From Posidonia oceanica (lineage: Eukaryota; Streptophyta; Magnoliopsida; Alismatales; Posidoniaceae), in contig JAZBRS010000026.1 of NCBI GenBank assembly GCA_037176725.1, forward strand, positions 105,011,501 through 105,075,500: a stretch of 64,000 bases of DNA, given 5' to 3'. The notes under the pieces were generated by a model. That model did no database searches. It was not told the origin of the DNA and saw only the letters and a list, made by a program, of their open reading frames with translations. A program made the translations under genes and the position numbers. This document shows, one piece after another, positions 22,496 through 60,331 of the stretch. Position 1 is the first letter of the stretch. Each line of letters opens with the position of its first letter.

Positions 22496-25400
22496 ATGGA
22501 GGGCGGAGAGAACCAGAACCCTACCGAACCACCCACGAGGGACTGGTCGGATCTGACCCCGGTGTGCCTCGCCGCCGTCTTCCGGGCACTACCCATCTCG
22601 GACCGGTGGAAGGGGGCCATGCTGGTCTGCAAATCCTGGCTTGACGCCTCCCGTGACCCCTCCCTCTTCGAATCCCTCGACCTCGACCTGGAGTTTGATG
22701 CTGCCGGAGGCAGCAGGCACGATGTGGAGTTTTGGTGGACGCAGGAGTTCCAGAGGAGGGTGGATGGGATGGTGAGGGTTGCTGCGGAGTGGGGAGGTGT
22801 GTGTGTGAAGGTGGTTCGCGTCAGGCACTGCTCGGATTCAGCGGTTGTGGGTCTTGCTGAGAGGTAAGAGGTGGATTTTGTGTTAAAGGTGTGTTCTTTT
22901 TGTTTTTCTGAAGATGGCTGATTTGGGATAACGATGTGTGTTTTTTGTTCGAAGATTGTTGATCAGTTTTGTTATTATTTCGTCTTTGGATGCAAACCGC
23001 AGATCTGTGGCATGCCATTGATTAAGAGGTGCTGATTTGAAACAAGAGTGGTCAGAATTGTGAGTTTGGTAATTTAGGGGGGTATTTAGTCCGGCTTTTG
23101 AGCCTGAGCTTCCGGTGGAAAGTCATTTTCCCCCTCAAAGTTGAAATAAACACATTTTAAAAAGCCGGCTTCTGAAGATAGCACAAAAATTTGAAAAAAC
23201 TAGTTTAATTCCTGTGTATGACTATATTGTCTTCAACCTGAGTTGAATATTACTAGTTAACTAGTTGATATTATTTACAATTGTTGCCATTGACATCAAA
23301 ATCCAAACCTGTTGTCATTTTCAACAAACTCGCTGTCGTCGCCCGTCAGCAATTGTCGACGGCCAACTCTGACTGTCTTCGACGTCCACTGTCGTTGGCG
23401 TCGTTAAAAAATGAAAATGGCATTTTCATAATTTAATTAGTTATTGACTAACAAGAAGTTGAGTCAAAAAATAGAATACCAAATAAGATTGTGGTAAGTG
23501 GGAATCTACTTACAAAAGTTTTAATTTAAAAGCTCTCTTAGGAAAGTTGGATTCCTAGAAAGCTCTAATCTACAGAAGTTGAACCAAATGCCCCTTTAGT
23601 TAGAAGGATGGTGAGGGCATCAAGGTGCCATTGGCAGTTAAGGTGCCCTGACGCCTTGGGCTAAATTAGCCTAATGACGATTATTTTGCTTTTCATTATA
23701 AAACATTGGCTGTTGATGACTGTTATTTAGTTTTTCTTAGTTATTGTTATTTGTTTTTGACTATTTGACTTATTATTGTTAAGATTGTTATTGTTATTGA
23801 CTTAGTTATTGTTATTTGTTATTAACTTATTGTTATTGTTGAGATTGTTATTGATTTGGAGGACAATTAAGATTTTATTTATAGTTAGATTGTTATTGTT
23901 AATTTTAGAAATTGATTTATCAATTTATTAATGCATTATAAATTTTGAATATATTTATAAACATGTTTTAAAAAAATTGAAAAACATGTAAAATTTGTAT
24001 TTTTATTACCGCCTAGGCGCCAGGTGCCTTTGCTCACCGCCATGGTGCCTTGGTGCCATGATAAGTATGGTGAGGATTAGTGTGTTGGATGATGCATCTG
24101 CATTGGAGTAAACACAACATTGCAATAGAAAGGCAAAATGGGAGTGATGTGGTGTTCGGAAGGGTGCATTTGGACTGCATTGAGCATGTGGGTAGATAAT
24201 AAGATTTGTTCTTGTTCAGTTTACAAAGATTCTTTTGTTTTTTTTTATTAATTCTTTTTACTATCTGGGGATTATTTGACATGGGAAGATTTGAAGGATT
24301 CTTGGAATTAGTGATTTTGTATTAGCTGTTGCTTCATGGGAAATGAACGCAATTGTACAATAGCGAAGGCTGAAGGGCGTCATGTGGTGATTACAAGAGT
24401 TGATCGGCACCATCGTTTATTGTCTAGAAAGATTAAATGGTTTTTGTAATGGGATAGGTAGTTTTTGTTAACAATGATTGTGCAGATTTGCAACAACTTC
24501 AAATTTTGAGATTTCAATACATGCAACTATCTGGTATCTTTTCCCGTCTGTACGAGTTCTGAACAAATAAAATGCATGCACCTCGGTGTTCGCAAGGGCT
24601 AAAAAGTATTCTGCTTAAATTACAGGGTGGTCTTTCTGGGGTTCTCTTTAATATGGCTTTCTAGTTGGTAAATTAGCTACTGTTAAGTGTCATGAGTACC
24701 GATGCAACTTAGATAAAGACTGTCATTAGTACATTATTTATGATTAATCTGTACACATATTTGTGCTCATAACTTGCTTGTATAGATTCCAATTGAAACC
24801 TCATTTATTGTTATGGTCCTTGTTTTATGCTTTTTTGGAGAGCTACATCTTGGGATATATTTTTGGTCCTGAGAGTACTATAGATAATAGACACACACAG
24901 CTCAAATTTCTCACTGTCAATGGCTTAGCAAATTGTCTGTACTGAGACAGAACAGGCAAAGAAAATTTTGATTTTGTAGGATTGCAATAGTTCCTTTTCT
25001 TCTTTTTCTTACATTTTTTTGCAGTTAATTTCCATACTGTTCTAAAGACAGTTTATGTAAAATATATCCTGGACTTTTTATTTAATATTTGTACTAGTAA
25101 TTGAGCTTTATAAAGAATGGCTGCAGTAATTAAGGCTTGGCTTCCGTATGATATGCTTCTTCATTTCAATCATCAGATATTAACGATATAAGCACTGGGT
25201 TATCGGTATAAGAGAACTGCAGAATGATTAGTGTTTCTATCTCTATTTCTTTTTCAGGTGTGCAAATCTTCAGGTTCTTTCCGTGAGGAGCAGCATGAAC
25301 GTAACAGATGAATCACTAGCTAAAATTGCATCCTGCTGTCCTTTGCTCAGAGAATTAGATATAAGCAACTGCTATGAAGTTTCGTTCAAATCTCTGGAGC

Positions 25401-25831
25401 TAATCGGAAGCAAGTGCCCCAACTTAACTGTTCTCAAAAGAAATCTGTTGAACTGGTTGGATCCCTCCCAACACTCTGGGGTTGTTCCTGCTGACTATTT
25501 AAATGCTTGCCCTCAAGATGGAGACACAGAGGCTGCTGCAATTGCAAAATTCATGCCTAACCTCAAGCATCTCGAGGTTCGTTTTTCAAAGTTATCAACA
25601 TCTAGTCTAGTTATGTTATCTGAGGGATGCAAGGACTTGGAATACTTGGATTTGTTCGGATGTGCGAACCTGACTGGAAGAGTCATAGAACAGGCGTCGG
25701 CAAATCTAGCCAACCTTAGTACGCTTCGGAGACCGAATTTCTACATTCCAAGATCAGTGTTCCACACAGAGAGATACGGTCACTGGAGGTTGTATGACGA
25801 ACGATTTCAGACCAATGTTTTCCAGATTTGA
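22496..25831 (+). CDS. SKIP1: F-box/LRR protein, SKIP1-like
   Basis: Two exons, 22496-22863 and 25258-25831, join across a 2394-bp GT-AG intron that splits an Arg codon (AG|G), giving 313 residues. An F-box lies at about residues 16-60 (start DWSDL, then LVCKSWLDASRDPSLF), followed by the W/E-rich segment EFWWTQEFQRRVD and leucine-rich repeats (ANLQVL, CPLLRELDISNCYEV, LKHLEVRFSKL, DLEYLDLFGC). Layout and length match Arabidopsis SKIP1, an F-box protein that binds Skp1-like ASK proteins and should act as substrate receptor of an SCF ubiquitin ligase; targets are unknown. Exon 1 is GC-rich compared with exon 2. The ATG is the first in frame after a stop-free leader. It looks intact. Orthology is inferred from remembered sequence, not a search. 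Confidence 0.9.
23079..23600. mobile_element. MITE-like element in the SKIP1-like intron
   Basis: The left end reads ggggtatttagtccggcttt and the right end, reverse complemented, ggggcatttggttcaacttc. A short gtcg/cgacg GC-rich core lies at 23330-23410. The right half (about 23410-23600) resembles the right half of the MITE at 20623-21340, so they belong to one family. Confidence 0.55.
23617..24066. mobile_element. 450-bp MITE flanked by 9-bp direct repeat
   Basis: Flanked by atggtgagg at 23608-23616 and 24067-24075. The ends carry an imperfect inverted repeat of about 45 bases (caaggtgcca...cgccttggg against gcctaggcgcc...tggtgcc). The interior is rich in ttattgttatt words. A 9-bp duplication fits a Mutator-like MITE. 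Confidence 0.65.
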
Positions 25832-28800
25832 TTTACCAACATGTCATTCTGTGTTTTATAAGTGGCTCTTGTGTTTGGATCGATGCCAGTAAAATGCATG
25901 ATTGGTTATTCGTGTGTAATGAATAAAATTATAAACTCTTGAATGGTTGTAAATATGTTAAGCTTAATAATATTTGTGTTCTATTTACACCTGTTAATTC
26001 TTGACACGATGTGATAATAAGATAAAATTTAGTAATATTATTTTTTAATTATTTTGAAATATTTATGTGATTCATAGTTAATGAACATAATTTTATTTTG
26101 ACACGATTATTATCTTATTTAACACAATTGAAATCGATTGAATCCAGTTAATATACATTTAACATTGATAATGGATTATTAAGTATATTATTACTAGATT
26201 GAATATAGATATATTTTATATAGATTTAAAATTATTATATTATTAATAATTAAATATAATTTTTATAAAATATAAAAAATATTAGTAAAAAAATAATAAA
26301 CACGATTAATCTGACACGATAAATATATGACTTGATCTAATTGACAGATCTAATTTCATTCAATGTAGGGTCATATTTTGCCATCATACATCTAAGTAAT
26401 AAGCATTTGGGTTGATCGGAAATGTTGCGTCTGCATTTCCAACGACAATAAAGATGACCAATGGGTGTAGTTGCACAACTGCAGCTTTATTGAAAGTTTT
26501 GTCTGTAAGATACAAAAATGGAAATTTATAATAGTCAATTATATGATTGTATAGATGTAAAGAGGGAAGGGAAGTATGAGTTCCAGTTATAGATTTTGCA
26601 ATCTTAGACGTGTAATATGTAGGTTGTTTTTGTATATTTTATTATTTTAAGGGCAGTTTGTTTTGATTAGATTTATCTTTTGTCAATTTTCATGCGACAA
26701 TCGATAAAAATATAGATCTAAAAATTACAATTTTTTGGCCTGTTTGTATAGGGTTTGTTTCGTTGCACAATTTATTCGTAAAATGTTGGATTAAAGATCA
26801 CAAGGAAGCAACACATGAAGTGTTTCTTGTTACGATTTTATGCCGGCAATGTATCTTAATCACAACTTAAATAAACAATTATGATATTCCTATTTTAGCA
26901 AATATAAGCTTTAGATGCATGCACCCTTCAAGTCACGATTAAATTTGACAATTGTATCATGTCAAGTTAAGAAAATTATACCTAACGTGGGCTTAAGGTC
27001 CCACTAACATGTGGACCTAGACCATTTGATACGCCCAATGGGATCTTCACAATTGCACCTTAAACTTGATTTTCCCCTAGTCATTCCACCATCTGACTTA
27101 AGCATCAAACAAGCGGTGTCCTTTTGATTGCTCTTTCTTTTGCAAAAATCTGTTGGACACTTTGCCAGCCATACAGGACATACAAGCAGGTCTTACTGAA
27201 TGAGCATGCCAACTAGGCCAATCCTTGGGGTAAAATCAATGCCCAAATCTATCAACATGGTTATCTTGTCAATCCACTAAGTATACTCTTATAGAATACA
27301 AATATTTCATGTAACATGACTCTTGTAGAAATTACTGTAATAACACATATTCTTGATTTTCTATGACATATAAGTTTACAAAATTCAATCAATAAGACTT
27401 AGGTTATCAAAGTAAGTGAGATTTAGTACCAGGACTACATTTGTAACAACAAACCTACCACATCCAAGATGTGTAAACTTAGTGTGCATGTGTCGTATAA
27501 TAGTGTATTAGAATCTAATCCTAGTATTGATTGTTTAGTATCCAAAATATGATAAGGATATTCACGAGGGCATTGCTTGGCGGTTGGTATTGGGAGAATA
27601 AGTCTTAGATCACTTTGAGTCCCAGGATTGAATTATTTACTTGGTAGTATATAATGTGAATTCAGCTGGTATATCCCTTTGGTATTTTATCTTTCTATCT
27701 GACTTGATTGTTAGCTTTAGTAGGTGGAGGGATTTCTATGGTACTATAAAGGAACAATAAAGGTAAATCTAATCATGGTTAAACTATTTCGTACTCTTAT
27801 TGTGTCAAAATTTATCATATTCTTATCATATGATATCAAGTCTATTAAATATGATAGCATCTATCCACTTTAAATCTAAAGTAAATTACTTAATAGTATT
27901 CTATACTATGATTGATTTTTAATTTACTACACAGAATTTCAAAACATATCACTTTAGTATCCTAGATTTTGTTTTTTTTCCTTAATTTGTATAGTTGAGA
28001 CTGATAGTGTTAAAATATTATTAAAATACCCATTGTGCTCTTCTTTACTTTTCCTTCTCCTTTTCTCTCATTTTGTCTGACATGATTTTCTCTTCCTTCT
28101 TTACTTTACTCTCTCTTTTCTTCCAATGTTACACCCTCTTTCTCTCCTTTCAGTTTTTTGACCACCAAGGAGGCTTTTCTCCTAAGTAGAATGAAGTTCG
28201 TTTTGTATTGGTGGATTTTCAAAACCAAGACATAGCCACAAAGAAAAAGGTAGTGCCATCCCAACCACTACAATACCTTAAAGATGTTTCAAAAACTAAT
28301 AATTGCAATAGGTTTAGTTGGACAAATCCGTAATTAATCTTATGGGTCTTTGCGATTGATAGATTATTTTATATTATACAGTTTTAGACCATAGATCAAG
28401 CTAAGGAAAGTGTATCTTTTACCCATCCTGTTGTATATTGTCTCTTTCAAGCAGGAAAGGATCCCCAACAGACAAGGTTTGGGTTGCAGCTAGCTAAAGA
28501 TTAGGATAGGGGATAAAGATATTAAATCTTCTACTAATTTGTTGGGACAAACTGAGACTAGAGTTGATCTTACTCTCTATCTTTGCAAAAGAACCACAAG
28601 GAAACTATCGTCTAGCACACAGCTCCATTCCACGCACCTTGATGGTGGTGGTGGTGGTGGTGTGGTGGAGCACTATTCTCTACTTTCTATGTAACCCTCT
28701 ATTTATGTAGGAAGTCGTATAGGAAGTTATATTGTGTATGGAAAAGAGGAGGAAATATACCTCCTTAGATCATGTGGATTGTTGCATGTGACAAGAATAG

Positions 28801-29376
28801 GAGGAAGAATGACTAGTAGTACTCATGGAGTATAAAGGAGAAGAAATAGATTAGGTTTGTTAGGATTTGGAAGAAATTTGAGGAAGAAATGGTAAAGAAA
28901 AGAGAAAGAAATGGAAAAGAAAAAGGTAACATTTTGGTTCAATATTTATTGTAAATCCTATTTTTAGTACTATAATGGTAAACAATCGTAATCAAGGATA
29001 TGAAATTGATATGTTTTGAAATTCAAGATAGGAAATTTAAAATTGGTCTATGATATATCGTCAATAATTTATTCTTAGATTCATAAGCAATGAACAGTTT
29101 CTCTAACTATTGTACCAACATAGCATTTCATTTTCTATCCGGATCAATCACAAACTACCGACTCCTTGAAATCCCACCCCTGATGGTCCAACCTCGACCT
29201 TTCTTCCCTCTCCCAAAAGCAAAATTTTTACTCTCGATTCCACTCCCAGTTCCCATCTCACACCTTAGTTTCCAAAAAAATAAAAAATCCCATCTCACAC
29301 CCATCGGTCCTCCAACACCATCATCAGATCACTTCCCCCGTTTCCAACTCGATTCCCACCGCTAACCTTCGTCAAG
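25832..29376. other. 3' flank of F-box gene and intergenic AT-rich DNA
   Basis: An AATAAA-type polyadenylation word lies at 25922-25927, 91 bases after the stop codon. 25990-26390 is AT-rich with repeated gacacgat words, probably an old MITE. 28641-28663 is a (GGT)n microsatellite. 29100-29376 is CT- and C-rich and is the likely 5' UTR of the next gene. No other gene is recognised. Confidence 0.6.
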
Positions 29377-29470
29377 GTACATCTCGTTCTATAGAACTAG
29401 GGTTTATTGCTTCTCTTCGTTTCCAATCCATGTTTTTCAAGTTCCTGCTATCTCCTTTAATGTGTTTTAG
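29377..29470 (+). other. Possible 5' UTR intron of the RRC1-like gene
   Basis: A donor-like gtcaag|gtac at 29377 and an acceptor-like gttttag at 29470, one base before the ATG at 29472, suggest a short 5' UTR intron. The sequence is T-rich as expected. No transcript evidence is available. Confidence 0.45.
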
Positions 29471-29471
29471 G

Positions 29472-53839
<24,368 letters not shown>

Positions 53840-55548
53840 GTTTATGGACATTTAGTACTTGTCATTTCATGGAGAAAAACAATTATGTGCTTTCTTATTG
53901 AAACCTTGGTGCTCCCGAAGAAAGTGGTTGATTTCCTTCACTCCGCTCATCCAACCAAAATCCAGTATGAATATATCCTATTATTGTTTTGAAGGCTGTT
54001 ATCCATTATGGTAGTAGTCTTCTTCAAACTGCTGTGATTCTAAATTCTAGATCCTGGATTCTTGAGAAATTTTGTTTTTTAAAATGCAAACTAAGATTTG
54101 TAATTGTGAGCCAGTCATGAAAGCAAACATTCCGTCACTGTAGACAACTTCCAACTTCTGAATCATGTGCTTCTGTTTCCTCTTTCAGTCACTGGTTTTT
54201 GTGTCAAAGGCTTCTCTTTCCATCACTGAATTTTGCATTGTTAGCTTTGCTATGTGATTTGTGAAACAAGAAAGGACAAAGCACCAAGCCAGCAACATGT
54301 GGGACACTGAAACAGTGACATGGTCTGGAGGACAAGGTTACAGTGGTTTTTCTGTTTGTCTCATGCTCAAGATAAATGGTTGCATTCTTGTGTTATCAGT
54401 CCTCAAGGTATACAAATTGTGTAAACATATACATATGGCTATATGGGCTTCGATGCCGTCTCACTACTCCAATGGGACATCACATTGGAAATTGCATATC
54501 CAACATGAGAAGTATAATCGATACTTTTTAGGATTTTTTGCTTAGATATCCTCACAATTGCAATGTAGGGAGCATTGTGCGGAATTTTTCCGTGTGTGTG
54601 TGTATATATATAATATGAGGTTTGTTCTTAATTTTACTATTTAAGATCTTTTATCATCTATTCATAATAATACATCACATGTTTGAGATTAAATCTAGAT
54701 TTTAAATTAGCAAAGTCATCTATATTGTAATGGTGGTTTTGTGAATTTTTATTTTTTCTTTATTTTCATTTATTGATAAATTTTTATGTTAACTGAATTA
54801 CATTAATATCTCGTTTTGGTTTTAATTTTAATTTTAATTTCAAATTTACACTTTAATATCCCTTTTTATATGATAATATCAGTTGTTTTTATTCGTAACG
54901 TTTTAATTTTAATTTCAGTTTCAATTTCACTTCCTTGTTTTTGTTTTAATGTTACTATTTTTTCCTAGTTTCAATATTTGGGTTCATTGTTTCCTCAAGT
55001 CTCTTTATTTGGGGTGGGGGTGAATCGGAGAGGAGAGGAGAGGAGAGGACAGCTTGCAGTGGACATAAAGGGCGTTGGGGACCGGTGAAAGGGGATGAAG
55101 ATAGGTTGATGTCTAGAGGGGAGGGAGCGTAGCAAAGCGGTGGCGACAGGTAGAGGGGGTGGGGTGTGCGAGTTTTTTTTTTCCTGTGAGGGGAGGGAGA
55201 GTGGGTTTTAATAATAGGATGATGAAAGAGATTTTGAAATTTGAAATTTAAAATTTTGGTGGTTTTTAAAGTTATTTCTGATTTTAATCAAAATCAAATC
55301 TATAGATGATTTTCATGATAGACGGACAGGATTAAAGAATTCACTATCTAAAAGTATGAATAGATCTATCCTAATATTAACTATATATATATATATATAT
55401 AGGCAAATTTGGTAGGGTCTTGTCCTTAAGTAGGGTTTTAAATTTCTCAACCGTTGGATTTGTATTTTATGGTGGATCTAATGGAAAAGGTGGTTACTGT
55501 AATTATCTTTTTATTTAATTGAATTTTTTTAAATTATTGTCATTTAAA

Positions 55549-57056
55549 TGGTAGTTACTGAGATGAAGATGTATGAGATGAAGATAGATGGTTAAAATTA
55601 ATAGCTAATATTTTACTTTACGCACCCTTATTGTGACATTTTATTTCTAAGAATAAATAAATTTCGGAAGGTATGTGCGTAGTATCATGATTTCACAAGG
55701 ATATGCACGCAAAAATCCAATTTCTTCCATCATTGTGACTAGATTACGTCATGTTGCATAAACGGTTTTAGCTTTCAAGCTCCGCATGCACCTATTTGTC
55801 ATGATATGGTAAAAGCGAATCTTAGAAGAGGACTATGGCCTTGCATAGGGTTCCTTAATTTGGTGCTTTTTAGCTTAGGACTTGGAAATAAAACTTCTCT
55901 ATTCAAAAAGTATTTAGGTTTTGTTTGGAACCTCTTAAATATAGAAGTGAGATTCTGAGTTTTTTCCAGAAGTTGATTTTTGAGAGTTTTTGTAGAAGTT
56001 AGATTGTAGGTTTATTTTTAAAATCTTGTTTGGTAAATAAGAGTCTATCAATGGAAGTTAGATTCTACCAATAAGAAATTACATATCTATCCTACCTCAT
56101 GCCAACCCTTTCCAGTCTGGTATAGTATCAGATCCAGCATTACTGGTGAATTCCATTGACCCTTCCATTAGGGAGAAAGAGGATGCCAGATTTAATTCTC
56201 AAATATTCCCAAATGCAGATGATTTGTCTAAAGATTTAAAGTCTTCTTAGTCTCTGATAAAAGAAAGATGAAAGTGAATGACATCAACCCGCAGCATAGC
56301 AACAACAGTAGTGTTCCTAAGTGTGATACAAATTCCAATCAAGAAACTGATGCTGCCAATCATAATACAGAATCAGGATTGGCACAAGGCAAAAAGAATT
56401 GGATGGAGGAAATTTTCAAAAAAATTGATCCAATTGTTGAAAAGATTGGAGTTGGTTTCAGAGAAAACTACATGATAGCAAAAGAAAAGAAAGGTCTGGA
56501 GGGAGGAAAGGTCACGGGTGCGGGTAGAGAGGATGATGGCGGCGACGGAGGGGTGGGAGGAGAGGATCTGGCGGTGGAGGCGGTCGTGGGTGCGGCAGAG
56601 AGGATGATGGCGGCGACGGAGGGGTGGGAGGAGAGGATCTGGCAGAGGAGGCGGTCGCAAGTGCGGGCGGGGTTCGGGGAGGATCTAGCGGCAGATGGTA
56701 GTTACTGAGACGAAAATGGATGATTAAGATTAATAGCTAATGTTTTACTTTACGCACCCTTATTGTGACATTTTATTTCTAAGAATATATAAATTTCAGA
56801 AGGTATGTACGTAGTATCATGATTTTACAAGGACATGCACGCAAAAATCCAATTTCTTCCATCACTATGACTAGATTACGTCATGCCTTGCATAAACGAT
56901 TTTTAGCTTTCAAGCTCTGCATGCACCTATTTTTCATGAGATGGTAAAAGCGAATCTTAGAAGAGGACTATGGCCTTGCATAGGGTTCCTTAATTTGGTG
57001 CTTTTTAGCTTAGGACTTGGAAATCAAACTCCTCTGTTCAAAAGGTATTTAAGGAC
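55549..57056. repeat. Direct repeat of about 360 bp flanking a gene-like fragment
   Basis: 55549-55920 and 56697-57056 are close direct repeats (ggtagttactgagatgaa..., aatagctaat-ttttactttacgcaccc, gaagaggactatggccttgcatagggttcc). Between them is a stretch that reads like plant coding sequence and a local 90-bp tandem duplication (gaggatgatggcggcgacgg, near 56528 and 56601). LTR-like arrangement is possible, but I see no TG...CA ends or primer site. Confidence 0.65.
56110..56708 (+). pseudogene. Unrecognised gene fragment between direct repeats
   Basis: An open frame 56268-56708 has an ordinary hydrophilic plant-protein-like first half (MEEIFKKIDPIVEKIGVGF) and then a Gly/Glu/Val-rich half made from a GC-rich duplication. 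An in-phase-looking stretch before it (about 56110-56250, with SDPALLVNSIDPSIREKED) ends in a stop. I do not recognise the family; it could be a captured exon or chance. Confidence 0.35.
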
Positions 57057-57612
57057 TTCAAAAAAATTTATGAATCACTTGGTTTATCAGACTGAGCATG
57101 TAACGAAATTTATTTTGCAGAGGTAGAACAAGGACTATGGCCCTAATAATCTAAAAAAAAGTAAGGATTTCTAATTATCTTAATACCCCAAAAGAGGCTG
57201 AGAAATGCAATCAATACTCCTGACGAAATGTGATGTGTTTGCTTTAGACATTAAAAGATTTGTAAAATATCATTTTATCTCTTTATAAATTATTTAATCA
57301 CTAACATGACTTAATTTTTAACTACATATTGTTTTCACTTTCTGTTTCTTTCTTCTATAACTTTGAACCATCAATTGATGATTAAATTATGTCTTCAAAA
57401 TAATTAATTATTATGATGCATTAAATGATAAATTATAATGTTAGAAAAGAAAAGTGTCACATTTTAAGAACAAATATCATAACCTCCTTATAAATCTAAC
57501 GAAAAATACATAAAATTAAAATTAAACAATAAAATTGCTTCAATATGGACTAAAATCATTTAGAAAGAAAAATCCTAAATTCCAATTGTCCCATGAAAAT
57601 AAATATAAATAG

Positions 57613-60331
57613 TGTAGACACCCCAATTTGACGTCCAGTCGTCGGATTTCTTCCAGAGGAGCTTGCTCGGATCGCAGCATGACGGACCCCACCTTCAACC
57701 CCAAAACCTACCTAAAGCATCCCCAACTTATCCAAAACCTTCACACTACTAGCCTTCACAAGCACAAGCCCCTTAGTGGTCCAAAACCCAAGGAAACAGG
57801 TCCAGAATTCACTGCAAAAGGCCCTATCCAGTGTACCGCGTGTTAGTCTCGCGGGAAGCTCTCGCGTTTTGTCATTGCTGAACCCTTGTGTCAGTTTGCC
57901 GTTGCAGGCCGCCTGAGCTTGCCGCACATTCGCCGTGGCCAGCTCGCGCTTGGATTTCAACGCTCGTCCCGTGGACTTGGATCACCAGGCTCCAGCCAGG
58001 ACTCAACACCAACCTTGACCCTGCCCGTGTGTGCGCCCAGTCACCTGCACAAAGTCAACCCTCGCATGCTCTGTACATGCCCTGCAACCCCCTGTGTCGC
58101 TGACAGTACCACCTCCTTTCGGCGCCCCTCGCATGACTTGACACCACAGCACGCTTACCTTGCCCTGCCACCAGCCTCTCGACCATGCCCTGCCACCTCT
58201 AGCCTTGGACAACCACCTCTGCAGGCGTTGACAGAGGAGGGGGGGTGCCATTCAAACAAAAAAAACCCTTCAAGACTTCCGACCTTGGGGGGTGCGCGCA
58301 AAAACCTGAGAGAACCAGCCATCTAGAGACCAGGCTCGCATTCCTTGGCCTTGGCATTTGCATCCCGAAGCCCAGCTAACACATTCCTAGCCTCACCTGA
58401 GCGTCCGAGCGCCTCCACAGCCACCTCTACTGCAAGCTTCCGCCGACCAACCCAATAGGCCACAACCTGAGCCTTCGACCTTCTGGGTGTCACCTGAGCA
58501 TCTCCAACAACAGTCACTAATGTGTCTTGAGCCCATCGAGCGCCTCTGCAGCATCCAGTAACCGTCGCTGGCTAGAGCTCGCCCGTCGAAAGCAACCGGT
58601 GTCGTCAAGCCTGTCCACGCACGGGCTCAGGTAATCGATCCTTCCCTGAGCCTCCTAGCCTCCCCGCATTGCTTTACGACCTTCCAGTAGCGCGAATTAT
58701 CTAACTTTTCGCTGGTTTTTGCACTGTTTTGTGCTTGCCGTTTTCCAGTGATGGGTCACCGATCGTGTGAGGCTGTTGGCCGTTGAGCACGGCCGGGAGA
58801 CCTTCATCTCGCCTGCTTTGCACTCTCCTCTCTCCCCGCATGCTCACTGAGACACTCCGTGAAGAGACCGAGCTTGTAGCTCGCGGCCTGATCTCGGTCG
58901 ACGACCAAACGGCAAACTCCGTTGAGCTTGGTGGGGAGGAGGACTGAGTGCTCGTTTCCCTGATTTCTTCGCTTGCATTGCTTCCCCGGACTTCCCTCAA
59001 GCTTCCACGATCTTCACAGAGAGCCACGGTCGCGTCCCGTGGGCTCCCGGCCTTCTGCAGGGCTAGCGAGCATCCTCTATTCCGACGAAGAGAAGTGGAG
59101 GTGGAGGGGGAGATCCGGCCATCAATTTGATGTTTCCTTTGCATTATTTTATTCTCTGATGTGCCATCTAACTCTGTGCATGAACATTTGCATGTTTTAC
59201 ATCGCCTACATCATGCATTTTAGCGATGAAGTTCGGCATCTGGACTGTCAAACCAGACCCGTGGGTAGCTCTCGCGGCATGACAGTCCATGCCGGACTTC
59301 GAGCCGAGATCTTGCACGATCCAGGCACCCTTTTTACAAACTAATTGCATGGATTTATTCGTGGATGTATACTCTATATTTCCATGTCATTAGTTTTATG
59401 TTATACACTGTTTGCATCCCATTTTGTTGGCGATGAAGTTCGCTGGTCTGGCAGTTAGACCTATCTCGCGAGTAGCTCTCTCGTCTTACCTGTGCGTTTT
59501 TTACAATAGTCAGACTGGCCAGAACAGAGCGCTTTCCTTTGATCCGCACATGGTTTTCCGCATCTAGCTAGTTGTTGTGCATGTCCTTACATCCATGCAT
59601 GTTGTCTGACCGTTGTTTCTCGGTTTCATGCCTTACGTCACCTGTTTTTCCATGGCTTTCCGCCTCGGATTTGGCTTTTATCGCATGTCGTTACTCACAT
59701 TGCATGGCTTTCTCCGACGTTTTGGTTTCTCGCCTGCATCCATTACGGTGATGATGCTTACTGACTGGAGTTTTCATGAACTGAGGCATGTCCGGTTCAG
59801 AACACTGGCAGCACTGTTGAGCACATAGATTGCATATTTAATTTCCATCATACATCTTGACATTGTAAGCATTCATAGTATTCATGGCATTTAAGCATGT
59901 TAAAGCATTCATTAAGGCAGGGCATTACCGCTCCTCGGGCGAACATTAATCGGCATTCAATTGCCGACATTCCCGCATATGCGAGCGAAAAGCCTAGAAA
60001 GACCGATTTTCGGGCGCATGGGGGTGCCTAACACATTCCCCATGCGTAACAGGAGTCCTTACCATTTCTCTGGCCCGCAATGACCATTTTACCCTCATCC
60101 TTGGCACGAGTCACGCATTGCACGCATTCGCATGTTTTTCATGCTTTTCCTGATTTTCCTCATCTTCCGACTTGATAGACTAGGTGGCGACTCCTTTTGC
60201 TTTATCTTTGTTTCTTTTCGGCGTTTTTCCAGTATTTTTGAGTCAAGCATTCTTCATCGGATTCATCTACCGATCACCCGTGACCCTCAAACATCGTGCC
60301 AGTCACGCCGGCATTGGTCGGGACGGTCATA
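57613..60331 (+). mobile_element. Solo LTR D of a Tat/Ogre element
   Basis: Plus-strand orientation, starting TGTAGACACCCC like LTR C. It carries both conserved LTR blocks in reverse orientation relative to A and B (59989-60115 and 59752-59829) and the internal TGGCGACTCC word (60185-60194). No primer site or coding region follows. By comparison with LTR B (GGACGGTCACA) the end is about 60331 (GGACGGTCATA). An alternative end at 60337 (GGACA) would give an imperfect duplication, AATAG/AATAA. It has an internal duplication of a gcgatgaagttcg... unit (59223 and 59429). Confidence 0.8.

Larger units (their letters stand above)
22864..25257 (+). other. Intron of the SKIP1-like gene
   Basis: Donor AG|gtaaga and acceptor ttttcag|G. 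The 2.4-kb intron holds two MITE-like insertions (23079-23600 and 23617-24066); the remainder is AT-rich without recognisable content. Confidence 0.9.
53842..57612. other. Downstream region with repeats
   Basis: The RRC1 3' UTR should lie at its start; no clear AATAAA was found. 54600-55400 is AT-rich with short GA- and G-rich tracts. 55549-57056 holds a direct repeat (separate entry). 57130-57612 is AT-rich without recognised content. Confidence 0.55.
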
